From Petrocella sp. FN5 (lineage in GTDB: Bacteria > Bacillota > Clostridia > Lachnospirales > Vallitaleaceae): 64,000 nt of DNA. Below are positions 47,203 through 56,126 of the stretch, one piece after another (the first letter of the stretch is position 1; each line of letters starts with the position of its first letter). Location: contig NZ_JARGDP010000004.1 of NCBI RefSeq assembly GCF_029210395.1, positions 1 to 64,000 of the forward strand, in the 5' to 3' direction. The notes below the pieces were generated by a model that worked only from the letters and a program-made list of their open reading frames with translations, was not told where the DNA came from and did no database searches. A program made the position numbers and the translations under genes.

Positions 47203-49278
47203 TTACTTATCTTGAGCTCGGTCTTCGATAACCTTCATTTGTATCTCTGCCGGTGCCTCATCATATCGTTCAAAGTTCAAAGTAAACATGCCTCTACCTT
47301 GTGTCATAGATCTTAAATCCGTTGAGTAACCATACATTTCACCCATTGGGACCTCAGCCATAACTTCTTGTTTACCTTTTACAGGATTCATGCCCATGAC
47401 ACGTCCCCTTCTCTTATTCAAGTCACCAATAATATCACCCATATAATCATCTGGCACAACAACTCGAACACTGGCAATCGGCTCTAATATAATTGGTTTG
47501 CAGACTTTCATCGCTTCTTTGAAGGCTGCAATCGTTGCCATCTTAAAAGCCATCTCTGATGAATCAACCGGGTGATACGAGCCATCTACAAGTGTTGCTT
47601 TTACACCTACAACCTTATATCCTGCTAATGCACCACGATCTACAGATTCAATCAAGCCTTTTTCTACTGCTGGGAAATAGTTCTTAGGTACAGAACCACC
47701 GACAATCTTCTCCTCAAAAACAAATGGCTTTTCACGGTCACCTGAAGGTTCAAATTCCATGACCACATCACCATATTGGCCATGACCTCCTGATTGTTTC
47801 TTATGTCTTCCCCGTACTTGACCCTTTGCTTTTATTGTTTCCCGATAGGGAATTCTAGGTTTGACCAACTCAATCTCAACCTTGAACTTATCCAATAACT
47901 TACTCTTGATTATCTCCAAATGTTGGCCACCGACACCATACAATAACTCCTGATGATTCTCCGTATCCAGAAAGATGTTGATGGTTGGGTCTTCTTCCAT
48001 TAATTTATGAATACCGGATGTCATCTTCTCTTCTTCACCTTTTTTGATTGGAAGAACCGCTCTATATGCTAATGATTCTGGGAATGTGATACCAGGTAGT
48101 TTAACCGGCTTAGCAGGATCACACAAAGTATCCCCTGTACTCACATCTGTCATTTTAGCAAAGGCGCCAATATCACCCGCATGAATCTCATCCACTTCAA
48201 ACTGTTCTCTACCTCTTAATACATAGATGTGGTTTGCTTTTTCCTTCTGATCCTTATTGACATTCAACAATTGCATGTCTTTCTTTATGATTCCTGAATA
48301 AACTCTAAATAGAGATAACTTTCCTACATAAGGGTCAATAATTGTCTTGAACACAAGAGCTGTTGCCTCATGGTCGATATCACAAAAAACTTCCACTTCT
48401 TCACCGGTATCCGGATCCTCACCATAAACACTTGTGTGTTCTTCTCTAGGAGAGGGCATATATTTTACTAAAGAATCCATCAAGACTGTGACACCTGTGT
48501 TATTTGTTCCTGAACCACATAGCACAGGTATGATTGACCCATCTATTACACCATTATGTAAAGCATTTTGAATTTCCTCAAGTGTAAATGCTTCACCATC
48601 AAAGTATTTTTCCATTAAGGCTTCGTCACTTTCTGCAACAGCCTCTAAGATCATTTCTCTAACCTCATTGACTTCATCCATTAAGTCTTCTGGTATATCA
48701 CAAGGCTCTACATGATCTTTTACAAATTTTCTGCCTTCCATTTTTATAATGTTAACAAACCCAACAAAATGTTCATCTTCTTTAATCGGAACTTGAAACG
48801 GTGCAATCGATTTACCAAAAATATCTTTTAATTGGTTCAGCACCTTGTTTAAATCTGCATTATCATCGTCCATATCTGTCACAAATACAATTTTGGGTAT
48901 TTCCATTTCTTCTGTGTATTCAAAAGCCTTTTCCGTCCCCACTTCAACACCTGATCTGCCTGAGACTACAACAATGGCACTATCGGCAACACGTGTGGCC
49001 TGCTTTGCTTCACCGACAAAATCGAAATATCCAGGTGCATCCAATAAATTAAGTTTGCAGTCCTGCCATTCAATAGGTATACAAGAAGTACTAATTGAAA
49101 AGCCTCTCTTGATCTCTTCTTTATCAAAATCGCTAATCGTGTTGCCTTCTTCCACTTTTCCTTGTCGTTTAACAATGCCATCCACATGGGCCATAGCTTC
49201 CACCAGTGTAGTCTTACCGCTTCCTCCATGGCCTAATAATACAATGTTTCGAATCTGTTCGGACTTATAAATCTTCAT
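47203..49278 (-). CDS. EF-G paralogue with altered GTPase motifs
   Basis: A 691-residue five-domain translation GTPase of the EF-G-like group found beside the normal FusA in many Firmicutes. Walker A is GHGGSGKTT (16-24). In G3 the usual DTPGHVDF reads DAPGYFDF (80-87), so the catalytic histidine is Tyr84, and G4 reads TDMD (134-137) instead of NKMD. Domains III-V follow (GRHKKQSGGHGQYGDVVM, LDSSEMAF-type region). It stands alone, far from rpsL/rpsG/tuf, so it is not the main EF-G. The role is unknown; ribosome recycling or stress have been proposed for related proteins. Confidence 0.85.
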   Translation of the reverse strand: MKIYKSEQIRNIVLLGHGGSGKTTLVEAMAHVDGIVKRQGKVEEGNTISDFDKEEIKRGFSISTSCIPIEWQDCKLNLLDAPGYFDFVGEAKQATRVADSAIVVVSGRSGVEVGTEKAFEYTEEMEIPKIVFVTDMDDDNADLNKVLNQLKDIFGKSIAPFQVPIKEDEHFVGFVNIIKMEGRKFVKDHVEPCDIPEDLMDEVNEVREMILEAVAESDEALMEKYFDGEAFTLEEIQNALHNGVIDGSIIPVLCGSGTNNTGVTVLMDSLVKYMPSPREEHTSVYGEDPDTGEEVEVFCDIDHEATALVFKTIIDPYVGKLSLFRVYSGIIKKDMQLLNVNKDQKEKANHIYVLRGREQFEVDEIHAGDIGAFAKMTDVSTGDTLCDPAKPVKLPGITFPESLAYRAVLPIKKGEEEKMTSGIHKLMEEDPTINIFLDTENHQELLYGVGGQHLEIIKSKLLDKFKVEIELVKPRIPYRETIKAKGQVRGRHKKQSGGHGQYGDVVMEFEPSGDREKPFVFEEKIVGGSVPKNYFPAVEKGLIESVDRGALAGYKVVGVKATLVDGSYHPVDSSEMAFKMATIAAFKEAMKVCKPIILEPIASVRVVVPDDYMGDIIGDLNKRRGRVMGMNPVKGKQEVMAEVPMGEMYGYSTDLRSMTQGRGMFTLNFERYDEAPAEIQMKVIEDRAQDK

Positions 49279-49607
49279 CGTATGTCCCCCAATCTTAAGT
49301 TAGTATTTTGAAACCTTAGCGCTATCACTCATAATATCTGACTAGATATGACCACCTATACGCAGCGGCACAGTATATATCCTATATTACGAGAAATTGC
49401 TGATACCTCTAGTATTCTACATTATTCATCTATTTCCTTCAAAGAATTTTATTTTATTAAAGTTTTTTTATGCAAGTTAACCAAAGCCTTAACTCTATTT
49501 ATCTTACAATATGCTACATTCTTCCTTTTTTGGCACTTATACTATCACCTTCATTCAATAGTCATAATTTTCCGAATATTGACTTTACAAGTTAAAGCTT
49601 TAAACCG
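49279..49607. other. Divergent region between the EF-G-like gene and hisC
   Basis: Part of a 500-base AT-rich gap. A small palindrome ATATCTGACTAGATAT (49334-49349) lies 55-70 bases upstream of the EF-G-like gene. I see no supportable gene; an 87-codon open frame here has no ribosome binding site. Confidence 0.35.
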
Positions 49608-49636
49608 TTGACACAATCATCCCCACATGTTAATAT
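49608..49636 (+). promoter_or_regulatory. Upstream promoter that runs into a terminator
   Basis: Perfect TTGACA (49608-49613), 17 bases and TAATAT (49631-49636). Transcription would start near 49643, two bases before the hairpin at 49645. Confidence 0.6.
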
Positions 49637-49644
49637 GACTTCAC

Positions 49645-49685
49645 CCTTTAAAAGGCATAAATACGTCTATTTTAAAGGTTTTTTT
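49645..49685 (+). terminator. Terminator hairpin 100 bases upstream of hisC
   Basis: CCTTTAAAA (49645-49653) and TTTTAAAGG (49670-49678) pair perfectly and are followed by seven T. It follows a promoter and no gene. Confidence 0.7.
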
Positions 49686-49740
49686 CTTCTTAAAATATTC
49701 TTTTAATCTTCACATTAAAATATATTCGGCCCTAATTATA

Positions 49741-49749
49741 TGTTATAAT
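49741..49749 (+). promoter_or_regulatory. Extended -10 promoter of hisC
   Basis: TGTTATAAT, an extended -10 element, lies 33-41 bases upstream of the hisC ATG. The -35 region is poor, as extended -10 promoters allow. Confidence 0.5.
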
Positions 49750-49781
49750 ATAGTCATTATTTTGAGAGGAGCTTTATAATT

Positions 49782-50870
49782 ATGATCAAATACCGCAAAG
49801 AAGTAGAAGGCTTAAGGCCATATATTCCAGGCAAATCTATAGATGAAGTTAAGCAGGCATACGGGCTGACCCATATCGTCAAACTAGCATCTAACGAAAA
49901 CCCTCTTGGATGTTCCGAGTTGGCTAAACAAAGTATTATTGAATCTCTAAATGAACCCAGCTATTATCCGGACGGCAACTGTACAGCTCTTAGGGCAAAG
50001 CTTGCTAAGAAATACAATCTAAGCCCAAATCAATTGATCTTTGGTGCAGGTTCAGATGAAATTATTAACATGATTACAAAAACCTATGTTTCCAAAAATG
50101 ATGAAGTCATCACGGGAGATATCACCTTTCCCCAGTACAAAGCCGGCACCCTTCAAATGGGCGGAAAAATTATCGAAGTGCCTTTAAAGTCTTATATATT
50201 CGACTTAGATGGCATCCTTGCACATATAACAGATCAAACACGCATCATCTTCATCGCCAATCCAAACAACCCAACAGGAACCATGGTTAACGCTGCTGCG
50301 CAACTGAATTTCTTAAACAGAGTTCCAAAAGATATTCTCGTTGTTATGGATGAAGCCTATGTTGAGTACATCAGGGACTCTGATTTCCCTCAAACGATCC
50401 CTCTTCTTCATGAATATCCAAACCTAATGGTGCTTAGGACATTTTCTAAAATGTATGGACTAGCATCTATGAGAATCGGTTATGGTATCGCAGATGCGGA
50501 TATCATCGAAAAAATCAATCGTGTAAGAGGTCCGTTCAATGTCACCACAGCCGCTCAAGTGGCCGCTCAAGCGGCGCTCGATGACGAGGCTTTTGTTCAG
50601 CGTACATATGAAGTAAACGAAGCTTCAAAAGCTTATACATATAATAGATGTCATCAACTGAAACTTTCATATATAGAAACCTTTGGCAATTTTGTCATGA
50701 TTGATTTTGGTCGACCTAGCCCTGAAATGTTTGAAGCGCTTCAAAGTGAAGGGTATATCGTACGTCCCGGACACAACTTAGGTATGCCCGGTTTCCAACG
50801 CGTCACCCTTGGCACACCAGAACAGATGGAAGCATTCTTCAATGTTGTAGAAGGCATTTTAAAAGGTTAA
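49782..50870 (+). CDS. hisC: Histidinol-phosphate/aromatic aminotransferase
   Basis: Class I/II PLP aminotransferase of 362 residues. It has the HisC opening GLRPYIPGKSIDEVK, LASNENPLGCS, the cofactor motif NPNNPTGT, MDEAYVEY and the PLP lysine in RTFSKMYGLASMRIGY. Because tyrA and aroA follow on the same strand, it probably also works on prephenate or phenylpyruvate/tyrosine precursors. Its last two codons, GGT TAA, lie inside the left end of the foldback repeat at 50865. GAGAGGAG precedes the ATG. Confidence 0.92.
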   Translation: MIKYRKEVEGLRPYIPGKSIDEVKQAYGLTHIVKLASNENPLGCSELAKQSIIESLNEPSYYPDGNCTALRAKLAKKYNLSPNQLIFGAGSDEIINMITKTYVSKNDEVITGDITFPQYKAGTLQMGGKIIEVPLKSYIFDLDGILAHITDQTRIIFIANPNNPTGTMVNAAAQLNFLNRVPKDILVVMDEAYVEYIRDSDFPQTIPLLHEYPNLMVLRTFSKMYGLASMRIGYGIADADIIEKINRVRGPFNVTTAAQVAAQAALDDEAFVQRTYEVNEASKAYTYNRCHQLKLSYIETFGNFVMIDFGRPSPEMFEALQSEGYIVRPGHNLGMPGFQRVTLGTPEQMEAFFNVVEGILKG

Positions 50871-50978
50871 TGTGTCAAAACAATATGTTGAACTTTCATA
50901 AGAATATATAGTTGCGAATGCTTCTACGAAATCTATATATTCTTGTGAACTTAGTGAAACTTTGTTTTGTAATTAACC
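50865..50978. repeat. Full GGTTAA foldback repeat overlapping the hisC stop codon
   Basis: Ends GGTTAATGTGTCAAAACAA and TTTGTTTTGTAATTAACC, with a perfect inner inverted repeat AAGAATATATAG/CTATATATTCTT, so the 114-base element can fold almost end to end. The GGTTAA end supplies the hisC stop. Confidence 0.7.
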
Positions 50979-50984
50979 TTAAAG

Positions 50985-51028
50985 AAAAGGTTAATGTGTC
51001 AAAACAATATCTTGAACTTTCATAAGAA
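50985..51028. repeat. Second, partial repeat copy ahead of tyrA
   Basis: These 44 bases repeat 50861-50904 in direct orientation with one mismatch. The right half of the element is missing. AAAGGA at its 3' edge is the tyrA ribosome binding site. Confidence 0.7.
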
Positions 51029-51039
51029 AGGATAAAGAA

Positions 51040-52131
51040 ATGATTAAGCAGATTGGTTTTATTGGATTCGGACTCATTGGTGGATCCTTAGCAAAAAGCA
51101 TTAGAAAGTACGGCCTAGCCGAAAAATTAATTGCTTATGACCTTCATCAAGCCCCCCTATATCAAGCTATAAATGAGGGGGTTCTAGATTATGTTGCAAC
51201 CTCTCTAGAAGATGGCTTTGAATTATGTGATTTAATCTTCTTATGTTGTCCTGTGAAGATTAATATTGAGATGTTCAATAAACTGGTTGGTATCGTGCAT
51301 GATCAGTGTATTATAACCGATGTAGGTTCAACCAAATGTGACATCCACAATGCCCTTGACACCTTGAATACAAACATAAAGTTTGTGGGCGGACATCCTA
51401 TGACAGGTTCTGAGAAAAGTGGTTATGAAGCTTCCTCCTCTCAATTATTCGAAAATATTTTCTACATACTTACCCCCTCCAAAACGTCTAGACAAGAAGA
51501 TGTTGATGTCTTAAAGAATCTTGTGATTGGTATTGACAGTATACCTCTTATTATGGATGCTTCTATACATGACAAAACAACGGCTTCAATTAGTCACGTA
51601 CCGCATGTACTTGCTGCACTTATTGTTAATGCCGTAAAACACCTAGACACTGATCACGGTTATATGCATACACTTGCCGCAGGTGGTTTCAAAGATATTA
51701 CTCGAATTGCCTCAGCCTCTCCGGTTATGTGGCAACAAATATGTTTAAGCAATAAAGAACCCATTTTAGATGTACTTGATTATTATAAAACCATGCTAAT
51801 AACAATAGAACATTATATCAAAGAAGAAGATGCACATCATCTTTTCGAACTATTCAGTGAAGCTCAAGCATATAGAAATACTTTCAACGATACCTCATCC
51901 GGTATTTTTCCAAGGCAATATAGCTTTAGTGTTGACGTAGAGGATGAGCCTGGTATTATAGCAAAAATCGCCACCCTTCTCAGTGAAGCAAAAATCAACA
52001 TTAAAAACATCGGCATCATCAACAATAGAGAAATTGATAACGGTGTACTCAATATACTTTTTGAAGATCAGAGCCATATGGACTTGAGCATTACATTGCT
52101 ACGCAATCTTGGTTATACCATCTACACATAA
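51040..52131 (+). CDS. tyrA: Prephenate dehydrogenase with ACT domain
   Basis: Oxidises prephenate to 4-hydroxyphenylpyruvate for tyrosine. The 363-residue protein has the NAD fold IGFIGFGLIGGSLAKS, catalytic His in VGGHPMTGSEKSGYEA, a helical dimer domain with ISHVPHVLAA and a C-terminal ACT domain (about 290-363; SVDVEDEPGIIAKIATLL) that usually gives tyrosine feedback. AAAGGATAAAGAA precedes the ATG. Between hisC and aroA in one transcript. Confidence 0.94.
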   Translation: MIKQIGFIGFGLIGGSLAKSIRKYGLAEKLIAYDLHQAPLYQAINEGVLDYVATSLEDGFELCDLIFLCCPVKINIEMFNKLVGIVHDQCIITDVGSTKCDIHNALDTLNTNIKFVGGHPMTGSEKSGYEASSSQLFENIFYILTPSKTSRQEDVDVLKNLVIGIDSIPLIMDASIHDKTTASISHVPHVLAALIVNAVKHLDTDHGYMHTLAAGGFKDITRIASASPVMWQQICLSNKEPILDVLDYYKTMLITIEHYIKEEDAHHLFELFSEAQAYRNTFNDTSSGIFPRQYSFSVDVEDEPGIIAKIATLLSEAKINIKNIGIINNREIDNGVLNILFEDQSHMDLSITLLRNLGYTIYT

Positions 52132-52150
52132 AGCTTATGAGGAGGTTTTT

Positions 52151-53431
52151 ATGCATATTCAACCTGTAAAACAACTAAAAGGTACATTAAAAGTACCGGG
52201 GGACAAGTCAATATCCCACCGTTCCATTATGTTTGGAGCCCTTGCAAAAGGAACAACTACAGTCGAAGGTTTTTTAACCGGTGAAGACTGTATGTCAACC
52301 ATTGCTTGTTTCAGACAAATGGGCATACTCATAGAACAAGCTCAGGATAAAGTGACCATCCAAGGTAAGGGCCTTTATGGATTAACCAAACCGGATTCTG
52401 TTTTAGATGTTGGCAATAGTGGTACTACAATGCGTCTAATGTCCGGCATATTATCCGGACAGGCTTTCGAAGTTGAAATAACCGGTGATGCCTCAATTAG
52501 AAAACGACCTATGGACCGTATCATACGTCCACTAACTTCTATGAATGCAAACATCCGCAGTTTATCCGGTAACGGTCTTGCGCCTTTATTAATAAAACCA
52601 AGCATACTAAAGCCTATAAACTATGTTTCTCCGGTTGCAAGCGCTCAAGTAAAGTCTTCTATACTACTGGCTAATCTTTATACCGGTTCAACTTCAACCG
52701 TGAATGAACCCACACTCTCTAGAAACCATTCCGAAATTATGCTCAATCATTTTGGTGCCAAGATAGAGATCAAAGGGTCATTGGTAACCAGCTATCCAAT
52801 CAAGGAATTGTTCGCTAATCATGTGGTTGTACCCTCTGACATTTCTTCTGCAGCTTTTTTTATGGTCGCCGGTCTTATCTGTCCAAATAGTGACCTTCTA
52901 CTAAAGGATGTTGGTGTTAACCCTACTCGAGACGGTATTATTCATGTACTTAAAAATATGAACGGTTCTATTGAAATAATTAATGAACGTACTGTCAACG
53001 GCGAACCTATTGCAGACCTTCACATCAAGTCCAGCAAACTTATAGGAACGGTAGTTGAAGGTGATATTATTCCTACGTTAATCGATGAAATACCTGTTAT
53101 TGCTGTGGCTGCAGCCTATGCTGAAGGTAGGACAACCATTAAAGATGCCAGTGAGTTGAAAGTAAAAGAAACCAATCGGATTGATACCATGGTCTGTGAA
53201 CTAAAAAAGATGAACATCCATATTGAAGCAACAAAAGATGGAATGGTTATCGTTGGTGGTAACCGGATACAGGGCGCACAGGTGAAAAGTTATGATGATC
53301 ACAGGGTAGCTATGTCCTTGGCTATTGCAGCACTTGGTGCAACGGGCAATACAACCATTGAAAATAGCTCTTGTATTGCTATATCCTACCCTAATTTCGA
53401 ATCCGACTTAAGCGCACTTACCCTTCATTAA
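52151..53431 (+). CDS. aroA: 3-phosphoshikimate 1-carboxyvinyltransferase (EPSP synthase)
   Basis: Joins shikimate 3-phosphate and PEP. The 426-residue protein has LKVPGDKSISHRSIMFGA, VGNSGTTMRLMSG and KVKETNRIDTM. After LDVGNSGT the residues match class II-like EPSP synthases, in which the loop around GDASIRKRPM replaces the longer RPM form. ATG 52151 follows GAGGAGG; the frame is open further up (52109) but overlaps tyrA. Last gene of hisC-tyrA-aroA; terminator at 53472-53521. Confidence 0.95.
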   Translation: MHIQPVKQLKGTLKVPGDKSISHRSIMFGALAKGTTTVEGFLTGEDCMSTIACFRQMGILIEQAQDKVTIQGKGLYGLTKPDSVLDVGNSGTTMRLMSGILSGQAFEVEITGDASIRKRPMDRIIRPLTSMNANIRSLSGNGLAPLLIKPSILKPINYVSPVASAQVKSSILLANLYTGSTSTVNEPTLSRNHSEIMLNHFGAKIEIKGSLVTSYPIKELFANHVVVPSDISSAAFFMVAGLICPNSDLLLKDVGVNPTRDGIIHVLKNMNGSIEIINERTVNGEPIADLHIKSSKLIGTVVEGDIIPTLIDEIPVIAVAAAYAEGRTTIKDASELKVKETNRIDTMVCELKKMNIHIEATKDGMVIVGGNRIQGAQVKSYDDHRVAMSLAIAALGATGNTTIENSSCIAISYPNFESDLSALTLH

Positions 53432-53471
53432 CCACATTTATAAAGGTGCTAAACCCTATATTTGAACTAAA

Positions 53472-53521
53472 AAATAACTGTTACTTCCTAGTCTTTAGGA
53501 AGCAACAGTTTATTTTTTTAA
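53472..53521. terminator. Bidirectional terminator shared by aroA and 6S RNA
   Basis: AACTGTT-A-CTTCCTA pairs with TAGGAAG-C-AACAGTT; T runs lie on both sides (TATTTTTTT on plus, ATTTTTTAG on minus). Confidence 0.9.
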
Positions 53522-53523
53522 AT

Positions 53524-53706
53524 GATTACCCGAAATGCCGTTCCCCGGATTTTGATCCCTAGCTTCGGCTAGGTGGGTATCCGCACTATGCTTTCCGTCT
53601 TCCATTCAAGAAGGCTTGACGTCCAACATAAAATATAGGATTCCCAATGTTACTATGTAGGTTCAAAATACAGGTTTCTCCGAACACCCCAGGAAGTATC
53701 TTTCTT
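53524..53706 (-). ncRNA. ssrS: 6S RNA
   Basis: A structured RNA of about 183 bases that in other bacteria binds the sigma-A RNA polymerase holoenzyme. The 5' segment CCUGGGGUGUU can pair over 11 positions (with G-U pairs) with 3' GGCAUUUCGGG, just as AGAUGUUCG and GGCAUCUCGG close E. coli 6S RNA. Conserved pieces follow in order: UUUUGAACCUACAUA, ACAUUGGGAAUCC, GAUACCCACCUAG and a CUAGC-CGAA-GCUAG hairpin in the 3' half. Its promoter (53713-53741) sets the 5' end; the shared hairpin at 53472-53521 ends it. I considered SRP RNA, tmRNA and RNase P and found none of their signatures. Confidence 0.82.
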
Positions 53707-53712
53707 TTACTC

Positions 53713-53741
53713 ATTATACCATCATGAGCCGTCAAAATCAA
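53713..53741 (-). promoter_or_regulatory. 6S RNA promoter
   Basis: On the minus strand, TTGATT (53736-53741), 17 bases and perfect TATAAT (53713-53718), seven bases before the predicted 5' end. Confidence 0.7.
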
Positions 53742-53776
53742 ATGATACGGCATATTCAGACGATTAAGATAACTTA

Positions 53777-54454
53777 TTATAAAGTTTCATAATCATCTTC
53801 ACCTTCAAAGAAAATATCAAATGGATAATCCTTGCTAATATGCTTAAATAACAATATTCTGCCCGTCATTGGATGTTCGATTTGAAGTTTATAGGCCTGT
53901 AGTCCAATATCAACCCAGACACATTTTTTAATCGGATTGTACTTCGTATCACCGACTATGGGTAATTTATGATGTGCCATTTGAGCTCTAATCTGATGAT
54001 GCCTTCCTGTTTCCAATTCAATTTCCAATAAACTTAAGGTTTTTCCATCAACCACTCTTTTTTTCAAGCACTTGTATGTTAATGCGGCTTCCTTAGCCTG
54101 TGGGACCTGCTTTGAAGTAACGATTGTCCTATTACCTCTAACTTTTTGAAGATAATCTACTAACCTTACCTCTTTTTTCGCTTCCCCTTCAACAACAGCC
54201 AAGTACTTTTTTGATAGACATGATTTCTGTACAAAGGCTTTGTTGGCCTCAGATGATTTTGTCAGCATCATTATCCCGCCGACGGGCCGATCCAGTCTTT
54301 GAATCAATCCTAGTTTTATATTCTTCTTTTTAGAACACACATGTCGAAATACTTCTTCATATATGTTTGTATCTCCTGTTAAATCCGGTTGACTTGGCAT
54401 GCCTTTTTCTTTAATAACAACGATTATATGTTCATCTTCATAGAGTATTTTCAT
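53777..54454 (-). CDS. RluA-family pseudouridine synthase
   Basis: A compact 225-residue enzyme with no S4 domain. The catalytic aspartate is in IQRLDRPVGGIMML (HRLDRxTSG in most relatives), and ETGRHHQIRAQMAH and the C-terminal strand follow. It probably modifies a uridine of rRNA or tRNA; the target cannot be read from sequence. It lies five bases after the nucleoside kinase gene, in the same transcript. Confidence 0.85.
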   Translation of the reverse strand: MKILYEDEHIIVVIKEKGMPSQPDLTGDTNIYEEVFRHVCSKKKNIKLGLIQRLDRPVGGIMMLTKSSEANKAFVQKSCLSKKYLAVVEGEAKKEVRLVDYLQKVRGNRTIVTSKQVPQAKEAALTYKCLKKRVVDGKTLSLLEIELETGRHHQIRAQMAHHKLPIVGDTKYNPIKKCVWVDIGLQAYKLQIEHPMTGRILLFKHISKDYPFDIFFEGEDDYETL

Positions 54455-54459
54455 TATGG

Positions 54460-56124
54460 TTACCTGAAATTAGAGCCACCGATAAACTCTCTGATGATAG
54501 AGTTATTCGGTATACTCTCACTAGATATCCCTAGAAAATAATCCAAGAATTTAATCAATCTTTTGGCCTCTAAGTATTCCGAGCTTCCTCTATGAACATT
54601 GAATAATAAAGGTTCTGCATATTGTTTCAGAACCGATAATTCATAGATAAGAGATGAGTTAAACATGGCGTCCGCCTCCTCTTGGAAGGGAAAAATATAC
54701 TGTTCTTCACCATTTCTTACAGATGGCCACATCCCAAGTGTTTTTGTTGCAGAGGCGCCTCTATATTGATTGTCTCTAACCATGCGTCTAAGTAACCTAG
54801 CATCTGTTGTCGGAACCCGATTGTGATTGTCAATGTTTAATTGGGTTAAGGCACTTATATAGATTTTATATTTGTTTTCTTCAGGTATCGCTGAAGATAA
54901 CTTTGGATTTAAACCATGTATACCCTCAATAACCAATATTGTATTGTCTTCCAACTTAAGGGTGTCACCTTTATACTGCCTTAATCCGGAAATAAAATCA
55001 AAAACCGGCATAGATACAATATCACCATTTAAGAGTTGGTGCATGTCATAATTAAACTGAGCCACATCCAACGCTTCAAGACATTCAAAATTATAGTTTC
55101 CATTTTCATCTAAAGGTGTATCGTCTCGATTAACAAAATAGTTATCTAAAGATATAGGCTTTGGTTTTAACCCTAGCGACCTAAGTTGTATCGATAAGCG
55201 ATGAGCAAAAGTTGTTTTCCCGGATGATGATGGACCGGCAATAAAAACAAACTTCTTGTGCTTAATATCTTTCATTATACGGTCTGCAATTCTACCAATC
55301 TTTTTTTCCATTAGTGCCTCTTGTACCATAATAAGTTCATTCATATTGCCTTGTGAAATGACATCATTAAGATCACCAACTGTGTCAACCTCCATCAAGT
55401 GCCCCCAATCAGTTGCATTTTTCAGGGTCTCAAATAGCATTTGGTCTGGTTCAAAATGAGCTGCCTTACTTGGATCTTTAAAGTCAATGAATTGTAAAAT
55501 CATGCCACCTTCATAGGGATATAAATCAAATACTTTTAGATAACTTGTGTCTGGTACCATATAGCCATAAAAATAGTCATAAAAATCATCAAAACGGTAT
55601 AAATTAACATTGGACACTCGGCGATACTTAAACAGTTTCACTTTATCTTCCATAAACTGATTTCCAAAAATTTTGATGGCATAATCCGTTTTGACCGTTT
55701 CCTTAACAAAGGGCAAACCGAGATTAATAAGCTCAATCATTCTTTCCTTGATTTTTGTCAACGTATCTGATTTCAAAAGTCTTTTTGGTTCGATTTCACA
55801 ATAGAAGCCATAGTTGATTGAATACTGAACAATAACTTTGATATGTTCTTCATGACCAATAACATCATGTGCCGCCTTGATCATGACAAAAGACAGACTG
55901 CGTTGATATGTTCTAAATCCATCCTTGTTTAAGATATCTAGAAACACAACCTTGCACGGCTCTTTGATTTTTTGATTCAACTCACTAAGCTTACTGTCAA
56001 CAACAGCTAATACGATGGGTGTTTGAAACTGAGATTGATATACAGATGCCAGTTCTAATAAAGTGGTCCCCGCCTTTACTTCTACTTCCTCATTCATCAC
56101 GTTGATCTTAATCATATCATTCAT
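54460..56124 (-). CDS. Uridine kinase-like nucleoside kinase with TGS and ThrRS-type domains
   Basis: A 554-residue protein with an N-terminal TGS-like domain (about 1-60), a segment related to the threonyl-tRNA synthetase second additional domain (about 65-220), and a C-terminal phosphoribulokinase/uridine kinase domain with Walker A GPSSSGKTTFAHRL (about 290) and ISLDNYFVNRDDTP. This architecture is common in Clostridia and is annotated as nucleoside kinase; the substrate is not proven. It follows Nif3 by two bases. Confidence 0.88.
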   Translation of the reverse strand: MNDMIKINVMNEEVEVKAGTTLLELASVYQSQFQTPIVLAVVDSKLSELNQKIKEPCKVVFLDILNKDGFRTYQRSLSFVMIKAAHDVIGHEEHIKVIVQYSINYGFYCEIEPKRLLKSDTLTKIKERMIELINLGLPFVKETVKTDYAIKIFGNQFMEDKVKLFKYRRVSNVNLYRFDDFYDYFYGYMVPDTSYLKVFDLYPYEGGMILQFIDFKDPSKAAHFEPDQMLFETLKNATDWGHLMEVDTVGDLNDVISQGNMNELIMVQEALMEKKIGRIADRIMKDIKHKKFVFIAGPSSSGKTTFAHRLSIQLRSLGLKPKPISLDNYFVNRDDTPLDENGNYNFECLEALDVAQFNYDMHQLLNGDIVSMPVFDFISGLRQYKGDTLKLEDNTILVIEGIHGLNPKLSSAIPEENKYKIYISALTQLNIDNHNRVPTTDARLLRRMVRDNQYRGASATKTLGMWPSVRNGEEQYIFPFQEEADAMFNSSLIYELSVLKQYAEPLLFNVHRGSSEYLEAKRLIKFLDYFLGISSESIPNNSIIREFIGGSNFR

Positions 56125-56126
56125 CC

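Noticed and set aside
49348-49611. 87-codon open frame between the EF-G-like gene and hisC
   Set aside because: No Shine-Dalgarno, low-complexity hydrophobic translation, and it runs into a promoter for the other transcript.
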